Positions 42,831-50,712 of a stretch of 64,000 bases of DNA are shown here, piece by piece. The notes under the pieces are model-generated. The model saw nothing but the letters and a program-made list of their open reading frames with translations, was not told the origin of the DNA and did no database searches. This DNA is from Streptomyces angustmyceticus (GTDB lineage: Bacteria; Actinomycetota; Actinomycetes; Streptomycetales; Streptomycetaceae), in assembly GCF_019933235.1 (NCBI RefSeq), contig NZ_CP082945.1, forward strand, positions 868,001-932,000. Direction: 5' to 3'. The translations under genes were made by a program, and so were the position numbers. Positions within the stretch are counted from its first letter, which is position 1, and each line of letters starts with the position of its first letter.

Positions 42831-44480
42831 TCAGTCGGCAACGGCGGCGGTCGGCCGTGCCCGGCGGTCCTCACCGCCGGTCCGCGCACCGGACAGCAGC
42901 ACATAGCGGACCGCGTCGAGCAGGGCCCGCCAGGACGCGGCGACGGTGTTCTCGTCCACGCCGACGGTGCCCCAGCGGCGCCGCCCGTCGCTGAAGGTGA
43001 CCAGCACCCGGGCGGCCGCGCCGCTGCCGTCGCCCGCCACGGCGCTGCCGGGCAGCACCCGCACCTGGTAGTCGACGACCTCCAGTGCGGCCAGCTCCGG
43101 GAAGAACGGGTCGAGGGCGGTGTGCAGCGCGCGGTCCAGGGCGTTGACCGGCCCGTTGCCCTCGCCGGCGGCGCTCAGCGGCACCCCGTCGACCCGCAGC
43201 CGCACCGAGGCCTGGGTGCGGGTGCCGCCGCCGGGCCGCCGGTCCACGCCGACCCGCCAGGTCTCGACGTCGAAGGGGCACTCCGGCGGTCCGCCGACGG
43301 CCCCCTGCAGCTCCTCGCGCAGGAGCAGTTCGAAGGACGCGTCGGCCGACTCGAAGCTGTAGCCGCGCGTCTCCAGGTCCTTGATGCGGGCGGCGGCGCG
43401 GGCGACCGGCTCGGAGCCGGCCTCGACGTCGTAGCCCAGTTCACGGGCCTTGAGCTCCACGGAGGAGCGGCCGCCCAGGTCGGAGACGAGGGTGTGCATG
43501 GCGTTGCCGACCAGCGCCGGGTCGACGTGCTGGTAGAGGCCGGGGTCGACGCGCAGTGCGGAGGCGTGCAGCCCGGCCTTGTGGGTGAAGGCGCCGGCGC
43601 CGACGTACGGGGCGGCGGCGCGCACCGGGATGCCGGTCAGTTCGGCGATGGACCCGGCGGAGAGGGTCATCTCCCGCAGCTGTTCGAGGGAGATGACCTC
43701 CAGCCCGCGCTGGAGCAGCAGGTTGGCGGTGACGGTGAACAGGTCGGCGTTGCCGCAGCGTTCGCCGTAGCCGTGGGCGGTGCCCTGGACGTGGTCGGCG
43801 CCGGCGTCGACGGCGGCGAGGGTGTTGGCGACCGCGCAGCCGGAGTCGTCGTGGCAGTGGATGCCGAGGCGGGCCCCGGTCGCCGTGCGGGTGTCGTCGA
43901 CGACCGCGCCGATCCGGTCCGGCAGTCCCCCGCCGTTGGTGTCGCACAGCACCACCGCCTCCGCCCCCGCGTCGGCGGCGATCCGGACCACCTCCAGGGC
44001 GTACTCGCGGTTGAGGCGGTAGCCGTCGAAGTAGTGCTCGGCGTCGACGAAGACCCGCCGGCCGGCGTGCACGAGGAAACGCACCGTGCTGCCGATCATG
44101 GCGAGGTTCTCGGCGAGCGTGGTGCGCAGGGCCAGTTCGACATGGCGCGGGTGGCTCTTGGCGACGATGGTCACCACCGGGGTGCCCGCGGCGAGCAGGG
44201 CACGCACCTGCGGGTCGCTGGACACCATGGCGCCCGGCTTGCGGGTCGCGCCGAAGGCCGCCAACTGGGCGTTGTGGAGCTGGATTTCGTGTGCGGCGCG
44301 GCGGAAGAACTCGGTGTCCTTGGGGACCGCACCCGGCCAGCCCCCCTCGATGAACCCGACGCCGAAGGCGTCCAGATGGCGTGCGACGGCGAGCTTGTCC
44401 TCCACCGTGAGCACCATGCCCTCCTGCTGCGTTCCGTCGCGCAGGGTGGTGTCGTAGAGCTGGAAACGCTGGTCGGCCAT
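42831..44480 (-). CDS. cimA: Citramalate synthase (CimA/LeuA family)
   Basis: The 549-residue protein has a TIM-barrel catalytic half starting LYDTTLRDGTQQEG, with the HCHDDSGCAVANTLAAVDAGA and GERCGNADL motifs. A LeuA-type dimerisation/regulatory C-terminus spans about 390-540. The DTTLRDGTQQEG/GERCGNA pattern is typical of the pyruvate-using citramalate synthase branch. Acetyl-CoA plus pyruvate gives (R)-citramalate, an entry to 2-oxobutyrate and 2-methylbutyryl units. A copy in a polyketide cluster suggests starter-unit supply. GACGGAGGGG precedes the ATG at 44480. The KSIII-like gene follows 57 bp downstream. Confidence 0.88.
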   Translation of the reverse strand: MADQRFQLYDTTLRDGTQQEGMVLTVEDKLAVARHLDAFGVGFIEGGWPGAVPKDTEFFRRAAHEIQLHNAQLAAFGATRKPGAMVSSDPQVRALLAAGTPVVTIVAKSHPRHVELALRTTLAENLAMIGSTVRFLVHAGRRVFVDAEHYFDGYRLNREYALEVVRIAADAGAEAVVLCDTNGGGLPDRIGAVVDDTRTATGARLGIHCHDDSGCAVANTLAAVDAGADHVQGTAHGYGERCGNADLFTVTANLLLQRGLEVISLEQLREMTLSAGSIAELTGIPVRAAAPYVGAGAFTHKAGLHASALRVDPGLYQHVDPALVGNAMHTLVSDLGGRSSVELKARELGYDVEAGSEPVARAAARIKDLETRGYSFESADASFELLLREELQGAVGGPPECPFDVETWRVGVDRRPGGGTRTQASVRLRVDGVPLSAAGEGNGPVNALDRALHTALDPFFPELAALEVVDYQVRVLPGSAVAGDGSGAAARVLVTFSDGRRRWGTVGVDENTVAASWRALLDAVRYVLLSGARTGGEDRRARPTAAVAD

Positions 44481-44869
44481 GGCCCCTCCGTCTCCCTGAC
44501 TCACGCCGCTCTCGGTCGGGCGGCTCGGAGCGGTCACGGTCGGGTGGTGGGGTGGAGCGGGGATGGAGGGCCGCTCAAGCGGGGGGGGCGGGGCGGCGGG
44601 CGCGGGCCGGTGGGGCGCGGGCCGGTGGGGCGCGATCGCGGCGGTTGGCCTGGCGCGGGACGGGGCAGGCCGGCGGGGGGTACGGGGAGGGCGAGGCGCG
44701 CAGGACGGTGCGGCGACGCGCGGGACGGCGGGCGTGCCGGACGGCAGCCGCGGCCAGGCGACAGGGCACGGTGGCGGCCCGTCCGGAGCGGCAGTCGAGG
44801 CATACGGCCCCGTCGGCCGGCGGTGCGAGGTGGGTGAGCGCGCCCGGCCGGGGAGCGCCCACCCACCGG
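44481..44869. other. GC-rich spacer with 15-bp repeat and short palindrome
   Basis: I see no gene here. Two copies of a 15-bp unit, GGGCGCGGGCCGGTG, lie in tandem at 44598-44627, followed by a partial third. CGCGATCGCG at 44631-44640 is a perfect palindrome. The run of eight or more G at about 44581 is extreme even for this genome. The citramalate synthase promoter should lie here, but no SARP box of the cluster type was found. Confidence 0.4.
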
Positions 44870-45934
44870 TCAGGCGGCGACCTCGACGCTGGAGTGGTCG
44901 CCGACGACGAGACGGGAGCAGCGGGTGCGGACGGCCGAGGTGACCGTCGCGTCCCGGCCGATGACCGAGCCCCGAACGCCGCCGACGCGCCGGACCGTGG
45001 CGCCGTCCAGCATGATGGAGTACTCCACCTCCGCCGCGGTCAGCACACAGTCCCGGCCGATGGAGGTGTGCGGCCCGACATGGCTGTCCTCCACCACCGT
45101 GCCCGCGCCGATGATGACCGGGCCGGTGAGGCGGGAGCGGACGACGCGGGCACCCTCCTCGATCACCACCGGGCCGCGCACCTCGCTCGCCCCGTCCACG
45201 GTGCCCCGTACGGAAGGGGCGAGCCGGTCGAGGAGTTCGCGGTTGCAGTCGAGGACGTCCTCGATCTTCCCGGTGTCCTTCCAGAAGCCGGAGTAGATCC
45301 GTGCCCGCACCTCCGCGCCGCGGGAGACCATCCACTGCAGCGCGTCGGTGATCTCCAGTTCGCCGCGGGCACTGGGCTCGATAGCGGCGACCGCCTCGTG
45401 CACGGCCGGGGTGAAGAAGTAGACGCCGGTCATCGCGAGGTCGCTGCGCGGCTCGGCGGGCTTCTCCACGAGCCGCACCACCCGGCCGTTCTCGTCGATC
45501 TCCGCGACCCCGAACGCCCGGGGGTCCGGCACCTTGTGCACCACCACCTGGGCGGCGGGCCGGTCGGCCCGGAACTGCCGGGCGATGTCCGCCACGCCGT
45601 CGGTGAGCATGTTGTCGCCCAGGTACATCACGAAGTCGTCGTCGCCGAGGAAGTCCTGAGCGATGGTGATGCAGTGCGCCAGGCCGAGCGGTGCGTGCTG
45701 CCGGATGTAGGTGAGCTCGACGCCGAGGCCGGTGCCGTCGCCGAGCGCGGCCACGATCTCCTCGCCCCGGTCCCCGACCACCACGCCGACCCGGGTGACG
45801 CCGAGGGCGCGCAGCTCCGCCATCACATGGACGAGCACCGGGCGGTTGGCGATCGGGATCAGCTGCTTGGGCATGGAATGGCTGAACGGGCGCAGCCGGC
45901 TGCCCAGCCCGCCGGCCAACACGAGTGCCTTCAT
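44870..45934 (-). CDS. Glucose-1-phosphate thymidylyltransferase, long form (RmlA/StrD type)
   Basis: The 354-residue protein has the nucleotidyltransferase core (ALVLAGGLGSRLRPFSHSMPKQLIPI, YLGDNMLTDGV, VEKPAEPRSDLAMTGVYFF). A C-terminal left-handed beta-helix (about 240-354) with hexapeptide repeats follows. This is the long RmlA type used in antibiotic deoxysugar pathways. It makes dTDP-glucose. No 4,6-dehydratase, other deoxysugar gene or glycosyltransferase is in the window, so either sugar genes lie elsewhere or the enzyme serves another purpose. The ATG at 45934 follows GAGGAAGGAC. Confidence 0.88.
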   Translation of the reverse strand: MKALVLAGGLGSRLRPFSHSMPKQLIPIANRPVLVHVMAELRALGVTRVGVVVGDRGEEIVAALGDGTGLGVELTYIRQHAPLGLAHCITIAQDFLGDDDFVMYLGDNMLTDGVADIARQFRADRPAAQVVVHKVPDPRAFGVAEIDENGRVVRLVEKPAEPRSDLAMTGVYFFTPAVHEAVAAIEPSARGELEITDALQWMVSRGAEVRARIYSGFWKDTGKIEDVLDCNRELLDRLAPSVRGTVDGASEVRGPVVIEEGARVVRSRLTGPVIIGAGTVVEDSHVGPHTSIGRDCVLTAAEVEYSIMLDGATVRRVGGVRGSVIGRDATVTSAVRTRCSRLVVGDHSSVEVAA

Positions 45935-46035
45935 GGGAAGTCCTTCCTCACCGCGTCGCCGGCCGCCGCGCTGCACGGCGGCGGCGGGCCTGTGACCTAG
46001 CCGGCGCAGAATGCGGCGGTCAGGTCGCGGCGCGC

Positions 46036-47193
46036 TCAACCCCCGCTGGTTCTTGCCGTCGCAGCGGGCTGCTCCCCCGCGCCCAGTCGCGCGCTCTCCG
46101 CCTCCGTGAGGCCCCAGCGGGCGAGCAGGCTCCGGGAGGGCCTCCGGGGCGGTGCCGGGTCCGGCCGGGCCGGGGTGCGGGCGAACCGGGGCGCGGGGGC
46201 GGGCTGGACGCCGTCGGGGGCGGGGCGGTAGGTGCCGCGCGCACGGTGGTGCGGGTGGGCGGCGGCCTCGGCCAGGCTGAGCACGGGGGTCACACACGCC
46301 TCGGTGCCGTCGAAGGCCGCGGCCCACTGCGCGCGGGTCCGGGTCGCGAACCGCTCCTCGAACTCCCGCCTCAGGGCTGGCCAGTTGGCGGGGTCGTCGC
46401 GGTCCGGCAGCCGGTCCCCGTCCAGTCCGAGGCCCGCCAGCAGCGCCCGGTAGAAGCGCTCCTCCAGCGCGCCGACCGCGACATGCCCGCCGTCGGCGCA
46501 GGGGTACACGGCGTAGAAGGGCGCCCCGCCGTCGAGCAGGTTGCCGCCCCGGTCCGCGTCCCACTGGCCCGCCTGCGCCATGGCCAGCAGCATGCCGGTC
46601 AGCGACGCGGTGCCGTCCACGATGGCCGCGTCCACCACCTGGCCCAGGCCGGAGCGGGACCGTTCGACGAGGGCCGCGAGGATCCCGGCGGCCAGCAGCA
46701 TGCCGCCGCCCCCGAAGTCGCCGAGCAGGTTGGCCGGCGGGACCGGGGCGCCGCCGGCCGGTCCGATGGCGTGCAGCGCTCCGGTGAGGCCGATGTAGTT
46801 GATGTCGTGGCCGGGGGCCTGGGCCAGCGGCCCGTCCTGGCCCCAGCCGGTCATCCGGCCGTACACCAGCGCCGGGTTGCGCGCGCGGCACGCCCCGGGC
46901 CCGACGCCGAGCCGCTCGGCCACCCCGGGCCGGAAGCCTTCGACCAGCACGTCCGCGCCGTCCACCAGCCGCAGCAGCAGGCCGGTGCCGGCGGGATCCT
47001 TGAGGTCGAGGGCGACCGGCCGGCGGCCGCGGTCGAGGATGCGGTGCCACGGGGCGAAGGCACGCTCCTGGCCCGGCCGGTCGACGCGGATCACCTCGGC
47101 GCCGAGGTCGGCGAGCATCATGCAGGCGTAGGGGGCGGGGCCGATCGCGGCGAGTTCGAGGACCCGCAGGCCGGCCAGCGGGCCGCCGCTCAC
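46036..47193 (-). CDS. Alpha-methylacyl-CoA racemase (AMACR/CaiB-BaiF family)
   Basis: The 385-residue protein belongs to the CoA-transferase III fold. It has the racemase residues: His129 in GHDINYIGLTGAL and Asp159 in LLGDFGGGGM, which match His126 and Asp156 of the mycobacterial racemase MCR. It should interconvert 2R- and 2S-methylacyl-CoA esters. Beside citramalate synthase this suggests stereochemical control of a 2-methyl-branched acyl starter. A CoA-transferase role cannot be excluded. The GTG start at 47193 begins the conserved domain; the ribosome site is weak. Confidence 0.82.
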   Translation of the reverse strand: MSGGPLAGLRVLELAAIGPAPYACMMLADLGAEVIRVDRPGQERAFAPWHRILDRGRRPVALDLKDPAGTGLLLRLVDGADVLVEGFRPGVAERLGVGPGACRARNPALVYGRMTGWGQDGPLAQAPGHDINYIGLTGALHAIGPAGGAPVPPANLLGDFGGGGMLLAAGILAALVERSRSGLGQVVDAAIVDGTASLTGMLLAMAQAGQWDADRGGNLLDGGAPFYAVYPCADGGHVAVGALEERFYRALLAGLGLDGDRLPDRDDPANWPALRREFEERFATRTRAQWAAAFDGTEACVTPVLSLAEAAAHPHHRARGTYRPAPDGVQPAPAPRFARTPARPDPAPPRRPSRSLLARWGLTEAESARLGAGEQPAATARTSGG

Positions 47194-47288
47194 CGCGGGC
47201 CCCGGTGGTGTGGCGCGGACGGGGCGGCGGGGCGGGGCGGCGTAGCGGCGGGCGGGCGGCCGGGATAGGAGGAAGGCGGCATCCGCGG

Positions 47289-47320
47289 AGGGTGGCAGCG
47301 GGCGCTGCACCGGGCCTTGA
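47289..47320 (-). promoter_or_regulatory. Candidate SARP box upstream of AMACR gene
   Basis: On the minus strand TCAAGGC (47320-47314) and TGCAGCG (47309-47303) repeat at 11 bp, and CACCCT (47294-47289) follows after exactly 8 bases. The heptads are more diverged than at the other sites. A 95-base leader would precede the racemase gene. Confidence 0.42.
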
Positions 47321-47369
47321 GGGTCTCTCGCGCCACGCCGACGGCCCGCCGACACCCCGCCCGCGCGGT

Positions 47370-47401
47370 TCGAGCCGGAGGCGAGTGCCGGGGTCCATAG
47401 T
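47370..47401 (+). promoter_or_regulatory. SARP box of the rightward resistance/tailoring operon
   Basis: TCGAGCC (47370-47376) and GCGAGTG (47381-47387) repeat at 11 bp, and CATAGT (47396-47401) follows after exactly 8 bases. It lies 36 bp before the HTH_42 gene and links the right-hand operon to the same activator. Confidence 0.6.
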
Positions 47402-47437
47402 GGGCCTGCCCTCCCGCACCACGACCGAAGGAACCCG

Positions 47438-48601
47438 ATGGCCACCCGGATGCCGGCGAGCAGCCGCCCGCACCACGGCGGCGACGACCGTCCCGTCCTC
47501 AGCACCCGAGCCCTCAACCGCGCACTGCTGGCCCGCCAGTTGCTGCTGCGGCGCCACCGGCTGGGCGTCCTCGACGCGGTCACCCGGCTCGTCGGACTGC
47601 AGGCCCAGGCGCCCAACCCGCCCTACATCGGCCTGTGGACCCGTCTGGACGGGCTGGCGATCGCGGACGTGGCGGGGGCGATCGAGGACCGCTCGCTGAC
47701 CCGTATCGCCGTGATGCGCAGCACCGTTCACCTCGTCACGGCGCAGGACTGCCGCACGCTGCGGCCGCTGACCCAGCCGGCCCTGGACCGCGACCTGTGG
47801 GTGGGCAGCGGGTCCGGCAAGGCGGTGAAGGGGGTGGTGGACCCGGCCGAACTCGCCGTCGCGGCGCGCGACGCGCTGGCCGACGCCCCGCTGACGACCG
47901 CCGAGCTGGGCGAGGCGCTGCGCCGGCGGTGGCCCGACGTGGCGGCGCGGCATCTCGCGTACGCGGCGCGCACCCTGCTTCCGCTGGTGCAGGTGCCGCC
48001 CCGTGGCATCTGGGGCGTGGGCGGCCGGACCCGGTACGCCACCGCCGAGTCCTGGCTGGGCGAGCCGCTGGTGGCGGACCCGTCCCCGGCCGAGATGGTG
48101 CTGCGCTATCTGGCGGCGTACGGGCCGGCCACCGTCAAGGACGTCCAGACCTGGTCGGGGCTGACCCGGCTGCGCCCGGTGCTCGACGGGCTGCGGGACC
48201 GGCTGCGCACCTTCCGCGACACCGCCGGCAACGAGCTGTTCGACGTTCCCGGGGCGCCGCTGCCCGACCCTGATCTCCCCGCCCCGGTGCGGTTCCTCCC
48301 GGAGTTCGACAACATCCTGCTGTCGCACGCCGACCGGGGCCGCGTCATCGGCGACGACGACCGCCGGCGCATCTTCACCCGCAACGGCATCGTCCGCGCC
48401 ACCTTCCTCGTCGACGGTTTCGTCCGCGGGATGTGGGCCCTCGACCGCGACCGCGAAGGGGCGGTCCTGCGCATCGAGCCGTTCGCGCCGCTCGGCGCCG
48501 CGGACCGCGCCGCGCTGTACGGGGAGGGCGCCCGCCTGCTGGCGTTCGCCGCGGCCGACGCCGGCGCGCACGACATCCGCTTCGCACCGCCCGGAGGGTG
48601 A
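47438..48601 (+). CDS. HTH_42 (AlkZ/YcaQ superfamily) winged-helix DNA glycosylase-like protein
   Basis: The 387-residue protein matches the HTH_42 superfamily: an N-terminal winged helix around LNRALLARQLLLRR and LVGLQAQAPNPPYIGLW, and further tandem winged helices. Its C-terminal FLPEFDNILLSHADR and GFVRGMW segments are also typical. Gln55-Ala-Gln57 fits the QxQ catalytic motif of AlkZ-type glycosylases, which excise bulky alkyl-DNA adducts in azinomycin, trioxacarcin and hedamycin producers. The position at the head of a SARP-boxed operon fits self-resistance. Chromosomal HTH_42 genes without known function are common, so this remains inference. The ATG at 47438 follows GAAGGAAC. Confidence 0.8.
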   Translation: MATRMPASSRPHHGGDDRPVLSTRALNRALLARQLLLRRHRLGVLDAVTRLVGLQAQAPNPPYIGLWTRLDGLAIADVAGAIEDRSLTRIAVMRSTVHLVTAQDCRTLRPLTQPALDRDLWVGSGSGKAVKGVVDPAELAVAARDALADAPLTTAELGEALRRRWPDVAARHLAYAARTLLPLVQVPPRGIWGVGGRTRYATAESWLGEPLVADPSPAEMVLRYLAAYGPATVKDVQTWSGLTRLRPVLDGLRDRLRTFRDTAGNELFDVPGAPLPDPDLPAPVRFLPEFDNILLSHADRGRVIGDDDRRRIFTRNGIVRATFLVDGFVRGMWALDRDREGAVLRIEPFAPLGAADRAALYGEGARLLAFAAADAGAHDIRFAPPGG

Positions 48602-48684
48602 GAGCGCCCTCCCGCACGGCAGGTGCGCCCGTACGACCCGCCCCGGGCGGACGAGCCGCCCGGCCTTCCCGAGAGGAACCCGCC

Positions 48685-49458
48685 ATGCCCCACGCACCGT
48701 TCGCCGGCCGGACCGTCGTCGTCACCGGCGGCGGCAGCGGCATCGGCCGCGCCACCGCGCTCGCCTTCGCGGAGCAGGGCGCCGCCGCCGTGCTCGTCAC
48801 CGGCCGCCGCAAGGAGCGGCTGGCGGAGACCGCCGCGGCACACCCCGCGGTGGTGCCGGTGACCGCCGATGTCACCACCGAGTCGGGCGCCGAGGCGGTC
48901 GCCGAGGCCGTACGGGCGCACGGCGGGACGGTGGACGTGCTGGTGCACAACGCCGGCATCTTCCGCTTCAGCCCGCTGGCGGCGCTGGACGCGGCCAGCG
49001 CCCGCGAGGTGCTCGACACCAATGTGATGGGCCCGGTGCTGCTCACCGCGCACCTGCTGCCGCTGCTGCGGACGCCCGGCGGCTGCCTGGTGCTGGTCTC
49101 CAGCCGCGGCGGCCACAACCCGGGCCCCGGCAGCTCGCTGTACTCGGCCAGCAAGGCGGCCGTGCACAGCCTGACGCGCAGCTGGGCGGCCGAGCTGTCC
49201 GGGCAGGGCATCCGGGTCAACGCGGTCGCCCCGGGTTTCGTCCGCACCGACGCCTATGCCGCCAACGGTCTGGCGCCGCAGGAGGTCGAGGGCCTGTTCG
49301 CGGGCGTCGCGCAGAGCATCCCGCTGGGCCGGGTCGCCGAGACCGACGACATCACGCCCTGGATCGTGCAGCTGGCCCACCCGTCGTCCGCCCAGGTCAC
49401 CGGGCAGGTCATCACCATCGACGGCGGGCTGGACGTGGGTGGGCCGCAGGGGGCCTGA
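48685..49458 (+). CDS. Short-chain dehydrogenase/reductase
   Basis: The 257-residue classical SDR has the cofactor site VTGGGSGIGRA, the NAG motif in LVHNAGIFRF, the catalytic serine in LVLVSSRGG and YSASK (Tyr and Lys). The C-terminal VTGQVITIDGGLDVG is typical. It uses NAD(P)H to reduce a ketone or oxidise an alcohol. It does not look like an act-type polyketide C9 ketoreductase, but that cannot be settled by eye. The ATG at 48685 follows GAGAGGAAC. It lies in the tailoring operon. Confidence 0.9.
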   Translation: MPHAPFAGRTVVVTGGGSGIGRATALAFAEQGAAAVLVTGRRKERLAETAAAHPAVVPVTADVTTESGAEAVAEAVRAHGGTVDVLVHNAGIFRFSPLAALDAASAREVLDTNVMGPVLLTAHLLPLLRTPGGCLVLVSSRGGHNPGPGSSLYSASKAAVHSLTRSWAAELSGQGIRVNAVAPGFVRTDAYAANGLAPQEVEGLFAGVAQSIPLGRVAETDDITPWIVQLAHPSSAQVTGQVITIDGGLDVGGPQGA

Positions 49459-49562
49459 CCTGCGGCGAGGGCCGGATCCAGCCGGGCTCGACCCGCTGTT
49501 CAGGGGCCGCTCCTAGCCTCGGTGCGACCGAGGGACACCGCAGCGTTGGAGGGGACGTCCAC

Positions 49563-50684
49563 ATGAGCCCGGCAATCACCCCGTTCCGCATCGACGTGCC
49601 GCAGCCGGAGATCGACGACCTCCGGCTGCGGCTGGCCCGGACCCGCTGGCCGGAGGCGGAGACCGTGTCCGACCGGTCCCAGGGCGTCCCGCTGGCGGTC
49701 ATGAAGGACCTGTGCGCCTACTGGGCGGAGCGCTACGACTGGCGGGCCACCGAGGCCCGGCTGAACGCGCTGCCCCAGTTCCGTACCGGGATCGACGGGC
49801 TGGGCATCCACTTCCTGCATGTGCGCTCCCCGCACCCGGGGGCGGTACCGCTGCTGATCACCCACGGCTGGCCGGGCTCGGTGGTCGAATTCCTGGACAT
49901 CATCGGCCCGTTGACCGACCCGGAGGACCCGGCGGACGCGTTCCATGTGGTGTGCCCGTCGCTGCCGGGCTACGGCTTCAGCGACAAGCCGTCCGAGGCC
50001 GGCTGGAGCGCCGAGCGGATCGCCGCCGCCTGGCAGGAGCTGATGGCCCGGCTCGGCTACCGGCGCTATGCGGCGCACGGCGTGGACTGGGGTTCCTTCA
50101 TCTCGGCGGTGATCGGCGAGACCGACCGCGGCGCCTTGCTCGGGCTGCATCTGGCGATGCCGTTCGCGCGTCCGCCGCGGGAGGAGGCCGAGCTGTCCGA
50201 ACGGGACCTGGCCGGGCTGGCCGCGATGAAGCGGTTCCAGCAGGAGGAGGGCGGCTACTCGGTCCTCCAGACCACCCGGCCGCAGACGCTCGGCTACGGG
50301 CTGACGGACTCCCCCGCCGGACAGCTGGCCTGGATGGCCGAGAAGTACTGGGCGTGGAGCGACCACGACGGGGACCCGGAGAAGGTCATCCCCCGCGACC
50401 GGCTGCTGGACGCCGTGTCGGTGGCCTGGTTCACCGCGTCGGCCGCGTCGTCGGCCCGGATCTACTGGGAGAGCCAGAACAAGCTCGCGCTGGCCCCCGT
50501 CCACGTCCCCACCGCCGTCGCCAACTACCCGAAGGACGGCCGGATGCCGCGGCCCTGGATCGAGGGCCGCTTCACCGATCTGCGCGACTGGAAGGACCAC
50601 CCGCACGGTGGCCACTTCCCCGCCCTGGAACAGCCCGAGCACCTCGTCCGCGAGCTGCGCGCCTTCTTCCGCACCCTGCGCTGA
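49563..50684 (+). CDS. Epoxide hydrolase (EHN/alpha-beta hydrolase)
   Basis: The 373-residue protein has the N-terminal EHN meander (FRIDVPQPEIDDLRLRLARTRWP) and an alpha/beta-hydrolase core. The core shows the oxyanion motif HGWPGS, the nucleophile elbow in HGVDWGSF (Asp) and a C-terminal GGHFPALEQPEHLV with the catalytic histidine. These are features of microsomal-type epoxide hydrolases. It should open an epoxide in the product or detoxify it. In a cluster with a putative alkyl-DNA glycosylase this is suggestive. ATG at 49563. Confidence 0.9.
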   Translation: MSPAITPFRIDVPQPEIDDLRLRLARTRWPEAETVSDRSQGVPLAVMKDLCAYWAERYDWRATEARLNALPQFRTGIDGLGIHFLHVRSPHPGAVPLLITHGWPGSVVEFLDIIGPLTDPEDPADAFHVVCPSLPGYGFSDKPSEAGWSAERIAAAWQELMARLGYRRYAAHGVDWGSFISAVIGETDRGALLGLHLAMPFARPPREEAELSERDLAGLAAMKRFQQEEGGYSVLQTTRPQTLGYGLTDSPAGQLAWMAEKYWAWSDHDGDPEKVIPRDRLLDAVSVAWFTASAASSARIYWESQNKLALAPVHVPTAVANYPKDGRMPRPWIEGRFTDLRDWKDHPHGGHFPALEQPEHLVRELRAFFRTLR

Positions 50685-50712
50685 CCCCCGCCCCTTCTGG
50701 AAAGGACCCCTT

